From assembly GCA_036378535.1 (NCBI GenBank), contig DASUWH010000066.1:62001-126000 (forward strand): a stretch of 64,000 bases of DNA. The letters are read 5' to 3'. Positions 34,529 to 43,939 of the stretch are shown here, one piece after another. Position 1 is the first letter of the stretch, and every line of letters starts with the position of its first letter. The stretch is from Gp1-AA122 sp036378535 (GTDB lineage Bacteria > Acidobacteriota > Terriglobia > Terriglobales > Acidobacteriaceae). Below the pieces are notes generated by a model. The model had not been told where the DNA came from, did not search any database, and saw only the letters and a program-made list of their open reading frames with translations. The position numbers and the translations under genes were made by a program.

Positions 34529-35232
34529 GCTGTACCTCCACAGTAAGCAAGAAGGACTCTAGCCCGCCGGCAAACATCGGAATGTGATCTAGATCACATT
34601 GGGAAGTGACGATGACCGTCCTCCCGTCAGAAGCTGTCTCCTAAATGATTTTGGGAGGGGCTCCACTTCAAGGCTCCTGAAGATCTCGACTCCGAGTGCG
34701 TTTTGAAAGGGCACGGCTTTAGAGGCTGCGGAAAAAAGCATCAGGTAACTAAAATCGGGAAGGGCACGAGTTTTACTCGTGCCGCTAAGCTGTTGAATAT
34801 ACGTCCGCGCTTTACCGCCTGAGGGCCATCTTTTGCCGTCGAGAGATTTTTTCAGCAGCCTCTTTAGCCGTGCCGGATAAATGTTTTTGTTTTTGTAATT
34901 TCGAGCGGGCTTTAGCCCGCGAGGAGTCCGCTCTTCGGAGTTGTGTTCGGCAGCCTGTTCAGCCGTGCCGCGAAGGGCCCCAAAAGACGGGGCTTTAGGC
35001 CACGAGGGAACTTGCATTTTTACTTCTCGGATGCATTGCGAGATAGCTTCTCAGAACTCACCAGGAGTTCCCGCGGACGGCCAGGCCGATCGGTCAATGG
35101 TTCAGAAATCTAGCGGATGTTTTGCATGCGGGAGTCGATGGCCACGAGTCTGTCTTCTTTGTATTTGGCGATCACACGTTGCCGGAATCGCCCGGCACCC
35201 GTAAAATTGAACCAACAACCGTTCGCGCCTGT
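34529..35232. other. Repeat-rich gap without genes
   Basis: About 700 bases with no supported gene. It holds a 165-base element with inverted ends (34710-34874) and further hairpins of the GGGCTTTAGCCC type (GAGCGGGCTTTAGCCCGCG near 34904) and AGCCGTGCCG. It looks like a cluster of repeated elements. Confidence 0.6.
34710..34874. repeat. 165-base element with 28-base inverted ends
   Basis: The left end (34710-34737, GGCACGGCTTTAGAGGCTGC then GGAAAAAA) and right end (34847-34874) are reverse complements with about three mismatches. A second hairpin, GGCACGAGTTTTACTCGTGCC, lies between. The form suits a small non-autonomous repeat (MITE-like); there are no coding frames. Confidence 0.6.
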
Positions 35233-35309
35233 AGGCCCGTAGCTCAGTTGGTTAGAGCGCTTCCTTGACACGGAAGAGGTCGATGGTTCGAGTCCATTCG
35301 GGCCTACCA
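35233..35309 (+). tRNA. tRNA-Val (anticodon GAC)
   Basis: 77 bases with an encoded CCA. Acceptor AGGCCCG pairs with CGGGCCT. D arm GCTCAGTTGGTTAGAGC; anticodon stem CTTCC/GGAAG with loop TTGACAC gives GAC; T arm contains GGTTCGAGTCC. It stands alone after a repeat-rich gap. Confidence 0.97.
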
Positions 35310-35423
35310 TTCACTTGAATCACGTAGCACCGTCAAAGAAATTCCAATGCAGTTTTCTACCTGCGACTACCTGCCTGTGTTCTCGCTGCCTGGGTCCGGT
35401 ATACTCCCCTGCGGTGTTAACTG

Positions 35424-37061
35424 ATGAGGACGAACCACCGCAAACTCAGCGTCACCTCCCTGTGCTTGTGTGCCTGCGCAATGCTCATTCCTACTCAGGC
35501 AAAGGCGACAAAGTGCGAGGATCTCACCAAGCTCAGTCTGCCTGATATAACGATCACGTCCTCAACGAGTGTGCCAAAAGGCCGATTCACTCCTCCAAAC
35601 TCCTCGAACTCCCTTGAGACTCGCGAATTCTGCCGCGTGGTGGCGGTCGCCGAGCCCACTCCGGATTCTGTCATCAACTTTGAAGTGTGGATTCCTTCTG
35701 CCGCAGAGTGGAACCGCAATCTGGAAGGCGTTGGGAATGGTGGCTACAACGGAGCAATCCAGTACGGAGAGTTGGCCGACGCGCTTAAGCGCGGCTTTGC
35801 CGCAGCCAGCACAGATACAGGTCACACCGGGGCTGACCTTACCTTCGCCGCCGGGCGCGCCGAGAAGATCGCGGATTGGGGCTACCGCGCAATTCACATC
35901 ATGACGGAAGCGGCCAAATTCATAATCCGTGAGTACTCGGGCGCTCTCCCGAAACATTCGTTTTTTTTGGGTTGCTCTACAGGGGGCCACCAAGCTCTTT
36001 CTGAGGGGCAGCGTTTCCCTGCTGACTACGATGGCATCGTTGCGGGTGATCCGGGGAATAATAGAGTGCACCTTAATGTTGGATTCTTGTGGGCCTTTGC
36101 TGCTACACATGACGCCAACGGCAATACCATCCTGCCAACCTCCAAACTTCCTCTAATCAACAAGGCAGCGCTTGCGGCTTGCGACGCCGCTGACGGTATT
36201 GCAGATGGCATCATCTCCGACCCACAGTCATGTCATTTCAACCCGAGCGTTCTCCTCTGCAAGCGGGAAGTAAATGACCAATGCCTGACCGCAGCCCAAG
36301 TTGAAGCGGTGAGGAAGGTGTACGCGGGACCGAAGAACCCGCGCACTGGTGAACAAATCATTGCAGGCTATTCTCCGGGAAGCGAAAGCCCGTTAGGGGA
36401 TGACTGGGCTGGCGGATGGAAGATGTACATAACGGATCGGCAAGAACCGATGCGCTTGGATTTTTGGAGATACTGGGTCTTCGACGACCCCAAATGGGAT
36501 TGGCGCACATTCGACTACGATCGCGACGTTTCCTATGCGGATAAGAAGTTGGCGGCGGTGAATGCAACCAGCCCAGACTTGCGTGCGTTTAGATCGCGCG
36601 GCAAGATTCTGATGTATTCGGGATGGGCGGATCCCATCGGTCCTCCGATGGACGCCGTCGATTATTACAAGCGTGTCCAGCAAACCACTGGGGGGCAGCA
36701 AAAGACCGAGTCATTCTTTCGGCTCTTTATGGTGCCGGGAATGGCCCATTGCGGAGGGGGGCCGGGACCAAACGTCTTTGGAGGCTACGGGCCGCCGTCT
36801 CCTGTGTCGCCAGAGATCAGCGTCGATCCACAACACGACATACTGAGCGCTCTCGTGCAGTGGGTTGAGAAGGGTGCTGCTCCTGATTACATCATGGCCT
36901 CTCACGTAACCGAAAATCGCGTTGATCGCACTCGCCCTATCTGCCCCTATCCAAGAGTCGCCCGTTGGAGTGGTTCGGGTAGCAGCGACGATGGCAAGAA
37001 CTTCACATGTGCGGATGTAACGAACTCATTGGCGAATCTCCATCCGAAAGCTAAACACTGA
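35424..37061 (+). CDS. Secreted tannase/feruloyl-esterase family protein
   Basis: 545 residues with a signal peptide (LSVTSLCLCACAMLIPTQAKA). Catalytic elements: FLGCSTGGHQAL (nucleophile serine in GCSTGG), YSGWADPIGPP (aspartate) and VPGMAHCGGGPG (histidine), plus the flanking cysteines that join the triad in this family. Releases gallic or hydroxycinnamic acids from plant polyphenol or cell-wall esters. TATACT lies 18 bases before the ATG; there is no clear Shine-Dalgarno. Confidence 0.92.
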   Translation: MRTNHRKLSVTSLCLCACAMLIPTQAKATKCEDLTKLSLPDITITSSTSVPKGRFTPPNSSNSLETREFCRVVAVAEPTPDSVINFEVWIPSAAEWNRNLEGVGNGGYNGAIQYGELADALKRGFAAASTDTGHTGADLTFAAGRAEKIADWGYRAIHIMTEAAKFIIREYSGALPKHSFFLGCSTGGHQALSEGQRFPADYDGIVAGDPGNNRVHLNVGFLWAFAATHDANGNTILPTSKLPLINKAALAACDAADGIADGIISDPQSCHFNPSVLLCKREVNDQCLTAAQVEAVRKVYAGPKNPRTGEQIIAGYSPGSESPLGDDWAGGWKMYITDRQEPMRLDFWRYWVFDDPKWDWRTFDYDRDVSYADKKLAAVNATSPDLRAFRSRGKILMYSGWADPIGPPMDAVDYYKRVQQTTGGQQKTESFFRLFMVPGMAHCGGGPGPNVFGGYGPPSPVSPEISVDPQHDILSALVQWVEKGAAPDYIMASHVTENRVDRTRPICPYPRVARWSGSGSSDDGKNFTCADVTNSLANLHPKAKH

Positions 37062-37161
37062 ATACCCCCGAAAGCGCAATCAACACGCCTGAAATGTGCC
37101 TCCTCAGCGGTGACCAACCGGCACGATGCCGAGAGATTTTCTTTCCTCGACATGCGACTGA

Positions 37162-38646
37162 TCAATCCAATTTTGCCGTCTTCATCCCCCCTAGAGGAGC
37201 CGTTGAACCATTACCGAACCCTCCACTTGTCCAGACAGGGTGCGCTTCCATGCCTCCGGTCATTCCGGAGTAGTCGCCAATGAAAGCAGATGTGGAATTA
37301 CCCAGGCTGATCGTAGAAGCGGTTACACGCGCATTGGGCGCAAAGGTTCCGCCATTGTTCAGAGAACGAGTCGCAAATACATCATATTTGTTGGCATTCG
37401 TGGGGCTGTTCCGTGTATCAAACCAACTCACGCCGAGGATCCCAGCCGAATCAACCGAAATCGCCGGGAATACGCGTTGCCCCGCGGTTTGGTCATTTAT
37501 TTTGACCGGGGTAGTGAAGACAGTTCCTGCTGCTGTCGTGTCGCGAGTGAACTCGATTGCGCTATTCGCACCCGGCTGGTCCGCATAGACGATGTACACG
37601 AATCCGCTGCTTGGGTTAACCGCTAATGCCGGGAAACTATTATCGCGGTAGATGGCGCTGAAGTTTACTGGATTAAATTTGGCGGTCGCTGCAACCTTTG
37701 TCGTGAAGGTCCCGCCCCCATTCGTCGATTTGGCGATCCAGATCTGCGCCTGGCCGGTAGTGAAAAATACTTCCCAGGAGACATATACTTCACCCTTGGT
37801 TCCTGCAGCCACTTGGCAACCCTGCACTCCTCCATTTTGCGCGGAAGGACTGACCTGGATTGCGGATGACCAGCTAGAACCATGATTGGTGGAGCGGGAG
37901 AAGAAGATCATGTCCGAATTGGCTGTGAAGTGGGTCCAGCAAGCGTACCCATTGCCGGTCGTGGTAGCGTTGGTGCTGTTGTCGACTGCAATCCAGGGTT
38001 TGTCTTCAAAAAGGCTGGTGGCGCTGAGATGGGTTAAAACTGGCTTCGTATTGGCAGCCGTGGTGGTCGTGCCCGTGCTCAAGTTGCCTCGAGTCACATA
38101 GAAGCCGTCGTTCGTCGCGTTCCCGCTGCTATTTACTTTGACGTAGAGATCAGCAATGTAATAGTTTCCCAGCCTGTCAATGGCCACGACCGGATCACTA
38201 TTAGCCTGCCAAGTGGCTCCGTCTGATGTCAGCGGCAATCCTGCGCTGTTTCGTGGGATAAAAGCCTGCTTCCAAGTCGACCCATTGTTCGTGGATAACG
38301 TGTACTTCGTGGTGTTGAATCCGCCGCGGAGTGAGAAGTCGCTTATAGCGCCCACGAGCATGGTGTCATCCAGCGGATCGGCGGCGATCTCCTCTTCCGC
38401 TTCTGGCTTGGTGCTCGTCGCGCTTACGGTGGGTCCCACCGTGTAGGCAGCACCGCCGAAACCCGGGGACACCGTCGCCTTGGGAATGGGAGGAATGGAA
38501 CGGGAGGGTTGCACCCCGAGAAATTGGTTCCTGTGGAAAACAGGAAAAGTCCTCAATGGCGACGCATGATCCAGTTGTTGGGCCTGCATGGTGATATTCA
38601 GGTTGAATATAAGCAGAGTTGAGCAGAGCACTTGGAGCAGTTTCAT
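37162..38646 (-). CDS. Secreted BNR-repeat (sialidase-fold) protein
   Basis: 494 residues from the ATG at 38646 with GGAGGT upstream; an in-frame start at 38688 lacks one. Signal peptide (KLLQVLCSTLLIFNLNITMQA). Repeated Asp-box-like segments (STNNGSTWKQ, STNHGSSWSS, STNGGGTFTT, SLNNGGTFAP) mark a six-bladed beta-propeller as in sialidases and exo-glycosidases. The catalytic residues of true sialidases are not confirmed, so it may be a binding protein. Confidence 0.85.
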   Translation of the reverse strand: MKLLQVLCSTLLIFNLNITMQAQQLDHASPLRTFPVFHRNQFLGVQPSRSIPPIPKATVSPGFGGAAYTVGPTVSATSTKPEAEEEIAADPLDDTMLVGAISDFSLRGGFNTTKYTLSTNNGSTWKQAFIPRNSAGLPLTSDGATWQANSDPVVAIDRLGNYYIADLYVKVNSSGNATNDGFYVTRGNLSTGTTTTAANTKPVLTHLSATSLFEDKPWIAVDNSTNATTTGNGYACWTHFTANSDMIFFSRSTNHGSSWSSAIQVSPSAQNGGVQGCQVAAGTKGEVYVSWEVFFTTGQAQIWIAKSTNGGGTFTTKVAATAKFNPVNFSAIYRDNSFPALAVNPSSGFVYIVYADQPGANSAIEFTRDTTAAGTVFTTPVKINDQTAGQRVFPAISVDSAGILGVSWFDTRNSPTNANKYDVFATRSLNNGGTFAPNARVTASTISLGNSTSAFIGDYSGMTGGMEAHPVWTSGGFGNGSTAPLGGMKTAKLD

Positions 38647-39172
38647 TAGGGTTACCTCCAGATGTGTTGCTACAGAGCCCTGAATCACAGTAGCGGCGCA
38701 CTGCGGAGTGGAAACAGGGGTAGCGTGCGCCCAAACGTAGTGGGGGAACGCTACATCTACTCAGAAGTCATGTCAAAAGAAAAAGCCAGGCCGCTTTGTG
38801 GATAAGACAAAAGCGTGCCATCAATTCGCCATCAGTACCACGGACTCCCCTGCCTTCTCCGACTGAGCGTAAAGTTTTTGCTAACCCGATGCTTTAGCAG
38901 AGTCCCACAAAACGGTTCTCGTACTCTTTCTCTATCCGAACAGATAGCGTCCCGCCTTATCGGGTGGAAACTTGGGTGGCGGGCGCATATTGCGTGCGCC
39001 TCCCCAGCCCTAAGTTACGCTGGCTTAGTGAGTTTCCTTCGCGTGAGCAACAGGACTCGATTGTCAGGATGGCACTTGGGTTGCACTGTCCTTCGGGAAC
39101 GTCGATGCTGAATCTACAGATCGGGTCGTTGTCGCCTCGACAGAACCGGAACACAGCACGCGGAGGTGCGCT
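38647..39172. other. Intergenic gap between divergent genes
   Basis: About 525 bases without a supported gene. An inverted repeat GTAGCGT...ACGCTAC (38720-38754) lies upstream of the BNR-repeat gene and might be regulatory. Nothing else recognised. Confidence 0.4.
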
Positions 39173-39835
39173 ATGTACGGCCCATTTTTCCTTTCCTTTG
39201 GGGCCTTGCTGATCCTCATCGCTATAGTCGGCGGCCGCATGGAGGTGAAAGAGATCAAGATACTAGGCGCAGTGGGAGCCGGCCTGTTGGGCGGCCTCTG
39301 CCTTCTCATCGGACTGGGCACTTACTACCAGGGAAATCAGGACACTCATTCGCAGGTCGAAGCTGCGACACCGCAGAGTACTCATCCCGCTTCGCCCGCG
39401 GTTCCGGCTTCGGTCGATGAAGATCTGAGCGGCTTTCCCGCGCCAACAGCATCCAGAGTCATAAGTCAGAATACCTCCAGCGAGAGCACCCAGTCCCCTG
39501 CCGTTCCGGTGGAGTTCACGGTTTACGATCAACTGCGTCCGGAAGAAATTGCTGGTGGCGAGAGCTACCAGATGGCGGTCAAAATAAATGGAACCTACGT
39601 GGGAAACCTTGCCGCCAATCCCTATGCGTCGCATCCGAGTCTGGGGGTTCGTGTCGCGAGCACCGGAGCGCAGACCTACAACCTGGATGGAGAGCTTTAC
39701 GTTCAGGGCATGACGCTAACCTGCTCCGGGGCCGGGACCATCTTCGCCAAAAGCGGAGACCGCTTCCAGTTGATTGGAACCGTGGAACCTGACGGACGTT
39801 GCGTGGGCGCGCTGCACTTGGTCAGCGAAAATTAG
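39173..39835 (+). CDS. Membrane-anchored protein of unknown function
   Basis: 220 residues. Two N-terminal hydrophobic helices (FFLSFGALLILIAIVGG and ILGAVGAGLLGGLCLLIGLG), a Pro/Ser/Thr-rich linker (about residues 55-110), and a beta-rich C-terminal domain (about residues 115-215) with two cysteines (TLTCSGAG, DGRCVG). The layout fits a membrane-tethered external domain. GGAGG precedes the ATG. Family not recognised. Confidence 0.65.
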   Translation: MYGPFFLSFGALLILIAIVGGRMEVKEIKILGAVGAGLLGGLCLLIGLGTYYQGNQDTHSQVEAATPQSTHPASPAVPASVDEDLSGFPAPTASRVISQNTSSESTQSPAVPVEFTVYDQLRPEEIAGGESYQMAVKINGTYVGNLAANPYASHPSLGVRVASTGAQTYNLDGELYVQGMTLTCSGAGTIFAKSGDRFQLIGTVEPDGRCVGALHLVSEN

Positions 39836-39949
39836 TCTGATCAAAACCTCGCATGCGCAAAACCAGCGCCGTCGCAGCGGAAGCAGACAGGCCATTGACG
39901 GAATCCCGTTGCAGATCAAAAAACTTCGGTTCGCTGGGAATTTTGTGCG

Positions 39950-39985
39950 CAGACAAAAACGGGGAGCGGTCGATGCTCCCCGTCT
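39950..39985 (-). terminator. Intrinsic terminator after the gene at 40033-40431
   Basis: Minus-strand hairpin ACGGGGAGC-ATCGACC-GCTCCCCGT followed by TTTTGTC. It may also act on the plus strand after the gene ending at 39835, but the T run there is weaker. Confidence 0.65.
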
Positions 39986-40032
39986 ATTCTTAGTCAAGGA
40001 ACGCTTTCACGCTCCTCAATTCACTACCAATC

Positions 40033-40431
40033 CTACTTGCCGGCTTCCGTGGATTTCATCTGGTTTTGGGCTGACTCGCGGCCCACCGCCAGAGCGTACT
40101 TCTTGCCGGCGAAACGGATCTCGCCGATCGAACGGCTGCCATCTGGGTTGTTGTTGATCAGCGCGGCATCGGAACTGGATTTCTGATTCAGTTCGATTAC
40201 CTGCGCGGGCGCGCTGACCAGTACCTTGCCGCTTCGCAGAAGGCTCATCTCCACATTGTCACCGGTGCCTTCCCACTTGACCTGATACTCTCCGGCGGGA
40301 AGTTGCTTGCCGTTCAACTGCACGTCATTGAAGAACTGCACCGAACCTTTGTGCGCGTCGCCGGCGAATGCGCTGGTAGCGAGCAACAAGGCCAAGGAAA
40401 GCACGATCGTTTTGAACGTCGAAAACTTCAT
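40033..40431 (-). CDS. Small secreted protein of unknown function
   Basis: 132 residues with a signal peptide (TFKTIVLSLALLLATSAFAG). The mature part is beta-rich (GSVQFFNDVQLNGKQLPAGE, YQVKWEGTGDNVEMSLLRSG) and ends EIRFAGKKYALAV. Such short secreted proteins with an LPAGEY-like segment are frequent in acidobacteria; no function is known to me. A hairpin terminator follows. Confidence 0.75.
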   Translation of the reverse strand: MKFSTFKTIVLSLALLLATSAFAGDAHKGSVQFFNDVQLNGKQLPAGEYQVKWEGTGDNVEMSLLRSGKVLVSAPAQVIELNQKSSSDAALINNNPDGSRSIGEIRFAGKKYALAVGRESAQNQMKSTEAGK

Positions 40432-41034
40432 AACCGCTCCTTATTATCCCGAAGGGATGGCTTGGGGCGGCCCTACTTGCCGTCCGCGAAAAACTTGCGT
40501 TTTTACGCGGAAGGCCTAAAATGCACACGCGGGGTTAAGCAATGGAGCGTCTGCCAAGTACGCTCTGTCTGCGCGGGATTGAACTCGCCTGGGCCGCCAA
40601 ACCGTAGACGAGAGCAATCCCGATAACCCCTAAAATCTCTCTCTTCGTAAACGCGAAAATCACATTCCTTTCGGCTCACCTCGCGATCAGATACGTTTTC
40701 TCCATTTACGAAGTTCCATGAGTTTTGATTCACGGTAATGGACGGCTTGGTCAGCAGGCCGTTAGCAGGGGTTACAATTTCTTACAAGCTATAACATTGA
40801 CAGGCAAAGACTAAGTCAGCATAGATTGCTTGAATGATTCGCCTACACGCAGCGTTGTGAACATTCACAACCGCTGTTTCACTGTTGTTCTTGATTAGCT
40901 AGACCTTTCTGTCATCTCGAGCGAGGGCGGAAGCCCGAGTCGAGAGACCTTGTGTTTGTCGCTGATCTTTCGTCGCTAGAAAAACCGAGCAAGCTTCACT
41001 GTTATGCTTGGGTGACGATTGGGAAGGAAGTGAT
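40432..41034. other. Gap with hairpin and dispersed repeat
   Basis: About 600 bases without a supported gene. It contains a hairpin near 40482-40514 (CCGCGAAAAAC/GTTTTTACGCGG) and the dispersed repeat at 40909-40957. Frames here lack coding features. Confidence 0.45.
40909..40957 (+). repeat. Dispersed CTGTCATCCCGAGC repeat, copy 4
   Basis: CTGTCATCTCGAGCG ... GTCGAGAGACCTTGTGTTT, one of six copies in the window, with a GGGCGGAAGCCC-type middle. Confidence 0.6.
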
Positions 41035-42003
41035 TTACGCTCCGGTCATCTGCAAGACTACTTTTCCGAAATTCTGGCGGTCCTGCAATAAGCGATATGC
41101 TGAACGCACCTGTGCAAGCGGCAACGAGTGTCCTACGACCGGACGAAGCTTGCCATCATTGACCCAGTGCGAAAGTTGTTCCCAGGCGGCGGACATCAGA
41201 TTGGAATTCCGCGACAGCTGAGTTAGCCACAGCCCGTGGACGCTGGTTCCTTTCGTGTACAAAATTCTGGGATTGAGTTGAGCCTTTTCTCCGGTCGCAG
41301 AACCGTACGTGATGACTCGGCCGAAGTCGCGCAGGCACCGCACGCTTTTGGTGAGGTGCTCGCCACCCAGCATCTCGAAAACCACATCGACTCCTTCGCC
41401 GTTGGTTAGCTGCTTGACGGCATCTTCGTAATCCTGCTGTTTGTAATTAATACCGTGTTGCAAGCCCATTTCGCGAACTCGAGCCAGCTTTTCGTCGGAA
41501 GAAGAGGTACCGTACATCTCAACACCAAGCAATTTCCCGATTTCGACGGCTGCGGTTCCTACTCCACCCGCTACCGCGTGGATAAGCACTCGCGCGCCCG
41601 GAGTATTGTCAGGACCATCGGCCAAGCCCGCCTTCCAGTAAGCCAGGTATGCCGTGAAGTAGTTGACGGGGAAGGCTGCAGCCATCTCGGCACTCCAGTG
41701 GCTCGGAACCGGCCACAACAATTCGCGATTCGCGGCAATGTAATCAGCAAAAGCACCCCACTGCGCGTAGCCCATTACCCGCTCCCCGCTTCCTTCTACC
41801 CGCCCTGCGAACTCCCGTCCGGCGATGAATGGAGGAGCCGGAAGGCCCGAATATCCACCGGAGGCGGTCAGTACATCGGCAAAGTTCACCCCCCCAGCCT
41901 CCGCTCTGACCAAGACCTGCTCAGGACCAGGAGTTGGCTTGGAAACCTCGCCAATTTCCAGTATCTCTGGACCGGCGTAACGCGGGATCACCACCGCTTT
42001 CAT
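41035..42003 (-). CDS. Zinc-independent quinone oxidoreductase-type dehydrogenase
   Basis: 322 residues of the medium-chain dehydrogenase superfamily without catalytic zinc cysteines. MKAVVIPRYAGPEILEIGEV, GVNFADVLTASGGYSG and NADPH-binding AVAGGVGTAAVEIGKLLG match NADPH:quinone oxidoreductases (QOR type). It would reduce quinones or activated alkenes. Divergent from yacL, with about 295 bases between. Confidence 0.9.
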   Translation of the reverse strand: MKAVVIPRYAGPEILEIGEVSKPTPGPEQVLVRAEAGGVNFADVLTASGGYSGLPAPPFIAGREFAGRVEGSGERVMGYAQWGAFADYIAANRELLWPVPSHWSAEMAAAFPVNYFTAYLAYWKAGLADGPDNTPGARVLIHAVAGGVGTAAVEIGKLLGVEMYGTSSSDEKLARVREMGLQHGINYKQQDYEDAVKQLTNGEGVDVVFEMLGGEHLTKSVRCLRDFGRVITYGSATGEKAQLNPRILYTKGTSVHGLWLTQLSRNSNLMSAAWEQLSHWVNDGKLRPVVGHSLPLAQVRSAYRLLQDRQNFGKVVLQMTGA

Positions 42004-42297
42004 AGCTCGAGTGTATCAGGGCGAACGCAGGCGACTGTGGAAGGCGAGGCTAGGGCCAGAATGGGACTTTGGTACCTTTCGGGAACCGCTTTTCCCCGTG
42101 CCGCTCCCACGTCACCGGTATATACTTCGTCCTGTATTGCTGGTCGGCCCGGTCCGTTCGTCGAGACCGGGTGCGGAGCGCCAGCTCTTCATCGTATTAA
42201 TTCCCAGCTCCGCTTCATCATCGCCGGCTGCGGTTTGGGTTGGCGCGGGACGTGCAAGTCCGGGGTCCGAGCCGGAGTGTCCCGGGGAGGTTCATCC

Positions 42298-43398
42298 GTG
42301 GATTTGGTATTAATCAGGCTTTTATTTGTCCTTTTTGTTGCCATCACCTGCTACCTGATCGAACCCTTTGGCTTGCCTTCCAAGATGGATGCGGCCGTCG
42401 GCATCCTTTTCGGCCTCGCCATCGTGATTTTCGAATCGCGGCTGCGGCGGGTGAGCCTCAAACGGCTTATTGGCGCTGCCATCGGCAGTGTTCTTGGCAT
42501 CATTGGTGCCTACCTGTTTGCGGTCGTAATTCGCAGCAGCCTGGCCCCGGGAAGAACCCAAAGCTTCCTCATGCTGATGGTCATGCTGCTCATGGCCTAC
42601 GTAGGCCTGATCGTCGGCGCCAATAAAGGCGACCTGCTCAACCTGGCTGCCTTGGGTGGCATCTTCGGCGGCGAAAAGCAGTCCAAGAAAAGCTACAAGA
42701 TTCTCGATACCAGTGTCATCATCGACGGCCGCATCGCCGACATTGCTGAGACCGGCTTTCTCGACGGAATCATGGTTATCCCCCAATTTGTCTTACGCGA
42801 ATTGCAGCTGGTAGCCGATTCGGCCGACTCGCTCAAGCGCAATCGCGGCCGGCGGGGACTGGATATCCTGCAGCGCCTGCAAAAGGTCGCCTCCCTGAAC
42901 ATCCAGATAGTCGAGGATGACTTCCCCACTATTCGCGAAGTGGACATGAAGCTGATCGAATTGGCCAAAGTTTATGAGGGCAAGATCGTCACCAACGACT
43001 TCAACCTGAACAAGGTGGCCCAACTTCAGGGTGTCGAGGTGCTCAATATTAATGAACTGGCCAATGCCCTCAAGCCCATCGTCCTCCCGGGCGAGACCAT
43101 GAAGGTGTTCATCCTCAAGGAAGGCAAAGAGTACAACCAGGGTGTGGCCTATCTGGATGACGGAACCATGGTGGTCGTGGACAATGCTCGCAAGATGATC
43201 GGCAAGAACATCGACATCTCCGTCACTTCGGTTTTGCAGACGACGGCGGGGAAGATGATCTTCGGGAAATGGGATGAGCGGATCGCAGCCAGGGCCGATG
43301 CTACTCCCAGGCCGGTTAATGTGAGTGCAACCGTCGTCCCAGTCCCGCCCGAGCCCAAGAAAGCGCCCGCGATGGCCGGGGAACGACCCAGCGAATAG
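42298..43398 (+). CDS. PIN/TRAM-domain membrane protein, YacL-like
   Basis: 366 residues from a GTG at 42298 with GGGGAGG seven bases upstream; the long open frame back to 41455 is antisense to the dehydrogenase gene. Four N-terminal membrane helices (VLIRLLFVLFVAITCYLI and on) precede a PIN nuclease domain (ILDTSVIIDGRIADI with catalytic Asp, TNDFNLNKVAQ) and a TRAM RNA-binding domain (VFILKEGKEYNQGVAYLDDG). A predicted membrane-bound RNase. In firmicutes yacL also lies beside ispD and ispF. Confidence 0.92.
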   Translation: MDLVLIRLLFVLFVAITCYLIEPFGLPSKMDAAVGILFGLAIVIFESRLRRVSLKRLIGAAIGSVLGIIGAYLFAVVIRSSLAPGRTQSFLMLMVMLLMAYVGLIVGANKGDLLNLAALGGIFGGEKQSKKSYKILDTSVIIDGRIADIAETGFLDGIMVIPQFVLRELQLVADSADSLKRNRGRRGLDILQRLQKVASLNIQIVEDDFPTIREVDMKLIELAKVYEGKIVTNDFNLNKVAQLQGVEVLNINELANALKPIVLPGETMKVFILKEGKEYNQGVAYLDDGTMVVVDNARKMIGKNIDISVTSVLQTTAGKMIFGKWDERIAARADATPRPVNVSATVVPVPPEPKKAPAMAGERPSE

Positions 43399-43413
43399 AG
43401 ATGCTCAGCGCGG

Positions 43414-43794
43414 CTATGGCGTGGCGGCCACGCCATTCACCGCAATCGTGTCACCCTGAAGTGTGCCGGTTATCTTAGCCTTTTGACCGGCAAGCACCCC
43501 TAGATCGTTCGGATCGCCCTTCAGCTTGTAGGTCTTTTCTCCGGCCACGAGCACATATCCCGCCCCAGAGCGCTGGCACGTGCGGGTACACTCCTCCGCG
43601 CTCTTGTCGCGAAGTTTATGACGCGGGCCGCAATTGCTGTCACTCACTAAACCTATGAAGGTATTCGCATCGGCTCGTCCCATCTTCATTGGGGCGGTGA
43701 GCGAAGCATTGGATGTAAGCCGCTGGGCAGCAGCGCTAAAGGCTGTGAACAGCAGCAGCGACGCCGTACAGAAGGTAAGAAACCGGTGAATCAC
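43414..43794 (-). CDS. Secreted cysteine-containing protein
   Basis: 126 residues from a GTG with AGGAG upstream. Signal peptide (IHRFLTFCTASLLLFTAFSAAA). Core segment FIGLVSDSNCGPRHKLRDKS, EECTRTCQRSGAGYVLV and a final NGVAATP; the three to four cysteines and the SDSNCG...H pattern recur in a family common in acidobacteria whose function is unknown. It sits between yacL and ispD on the opposite strand, breaking an otherwise conserved gene order. Confidence 0.75.
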   Translation of the reverse strand: MIHRFLTFCTASLLLFTAFSAAAQRLTSNASLTAPMKMGRADANTFIGLVSDSNCGPRHKLRDKSAEECTRTCQRSGAGYVLVAGEKTYKLKGDPNDLGVLAGQKAKITGTLQGDTIAVNGVAATP

Positions 43795-43901
43795 ACTTAA
43801 CTCCTGGGGAATGCCGCCAGACGCTCCCCCGTGACATATTGGATGCCAAATAAGCGCGCCGCGAAAGTCCGAGAAGTACAGGCTTAACCTTATTCAAGGA
43901 T

Positions 43902-43930
43902 TTGAACTCCTCCGGCCAGGTTCGTATACT
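43902..43930 (+). promoter_or_regulatory. Promoter of ispD, apparently leaderless
   Basis: TTGAAC, 17 bases, TATACT (43925-43930), followed by only nine bases before the ispD ATG. No Shine-Dalgarno is present. Confidence 0.65.
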
Positions 43931-43939
43931 TGAGCGCCC

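Noticed and set aside
38720..38754. GTAGCGT/ACGCTAC inverted repeat as an operator
   Set aside because: Single occurrence, arms only seven bases with a 21-base spacer; evidence too weak.
40503..40733. 76-residue minus-strand frame
   Set aside because: Overlaps a hairpin region, has no start signal or family feature.
41455..42297. Extended N-terminus of the YacL-like gene
   Set aside because: This part is antisense to the quinone oxidoreductase gene; GTG at 42298 with GGGGAGG upstream is the better start.
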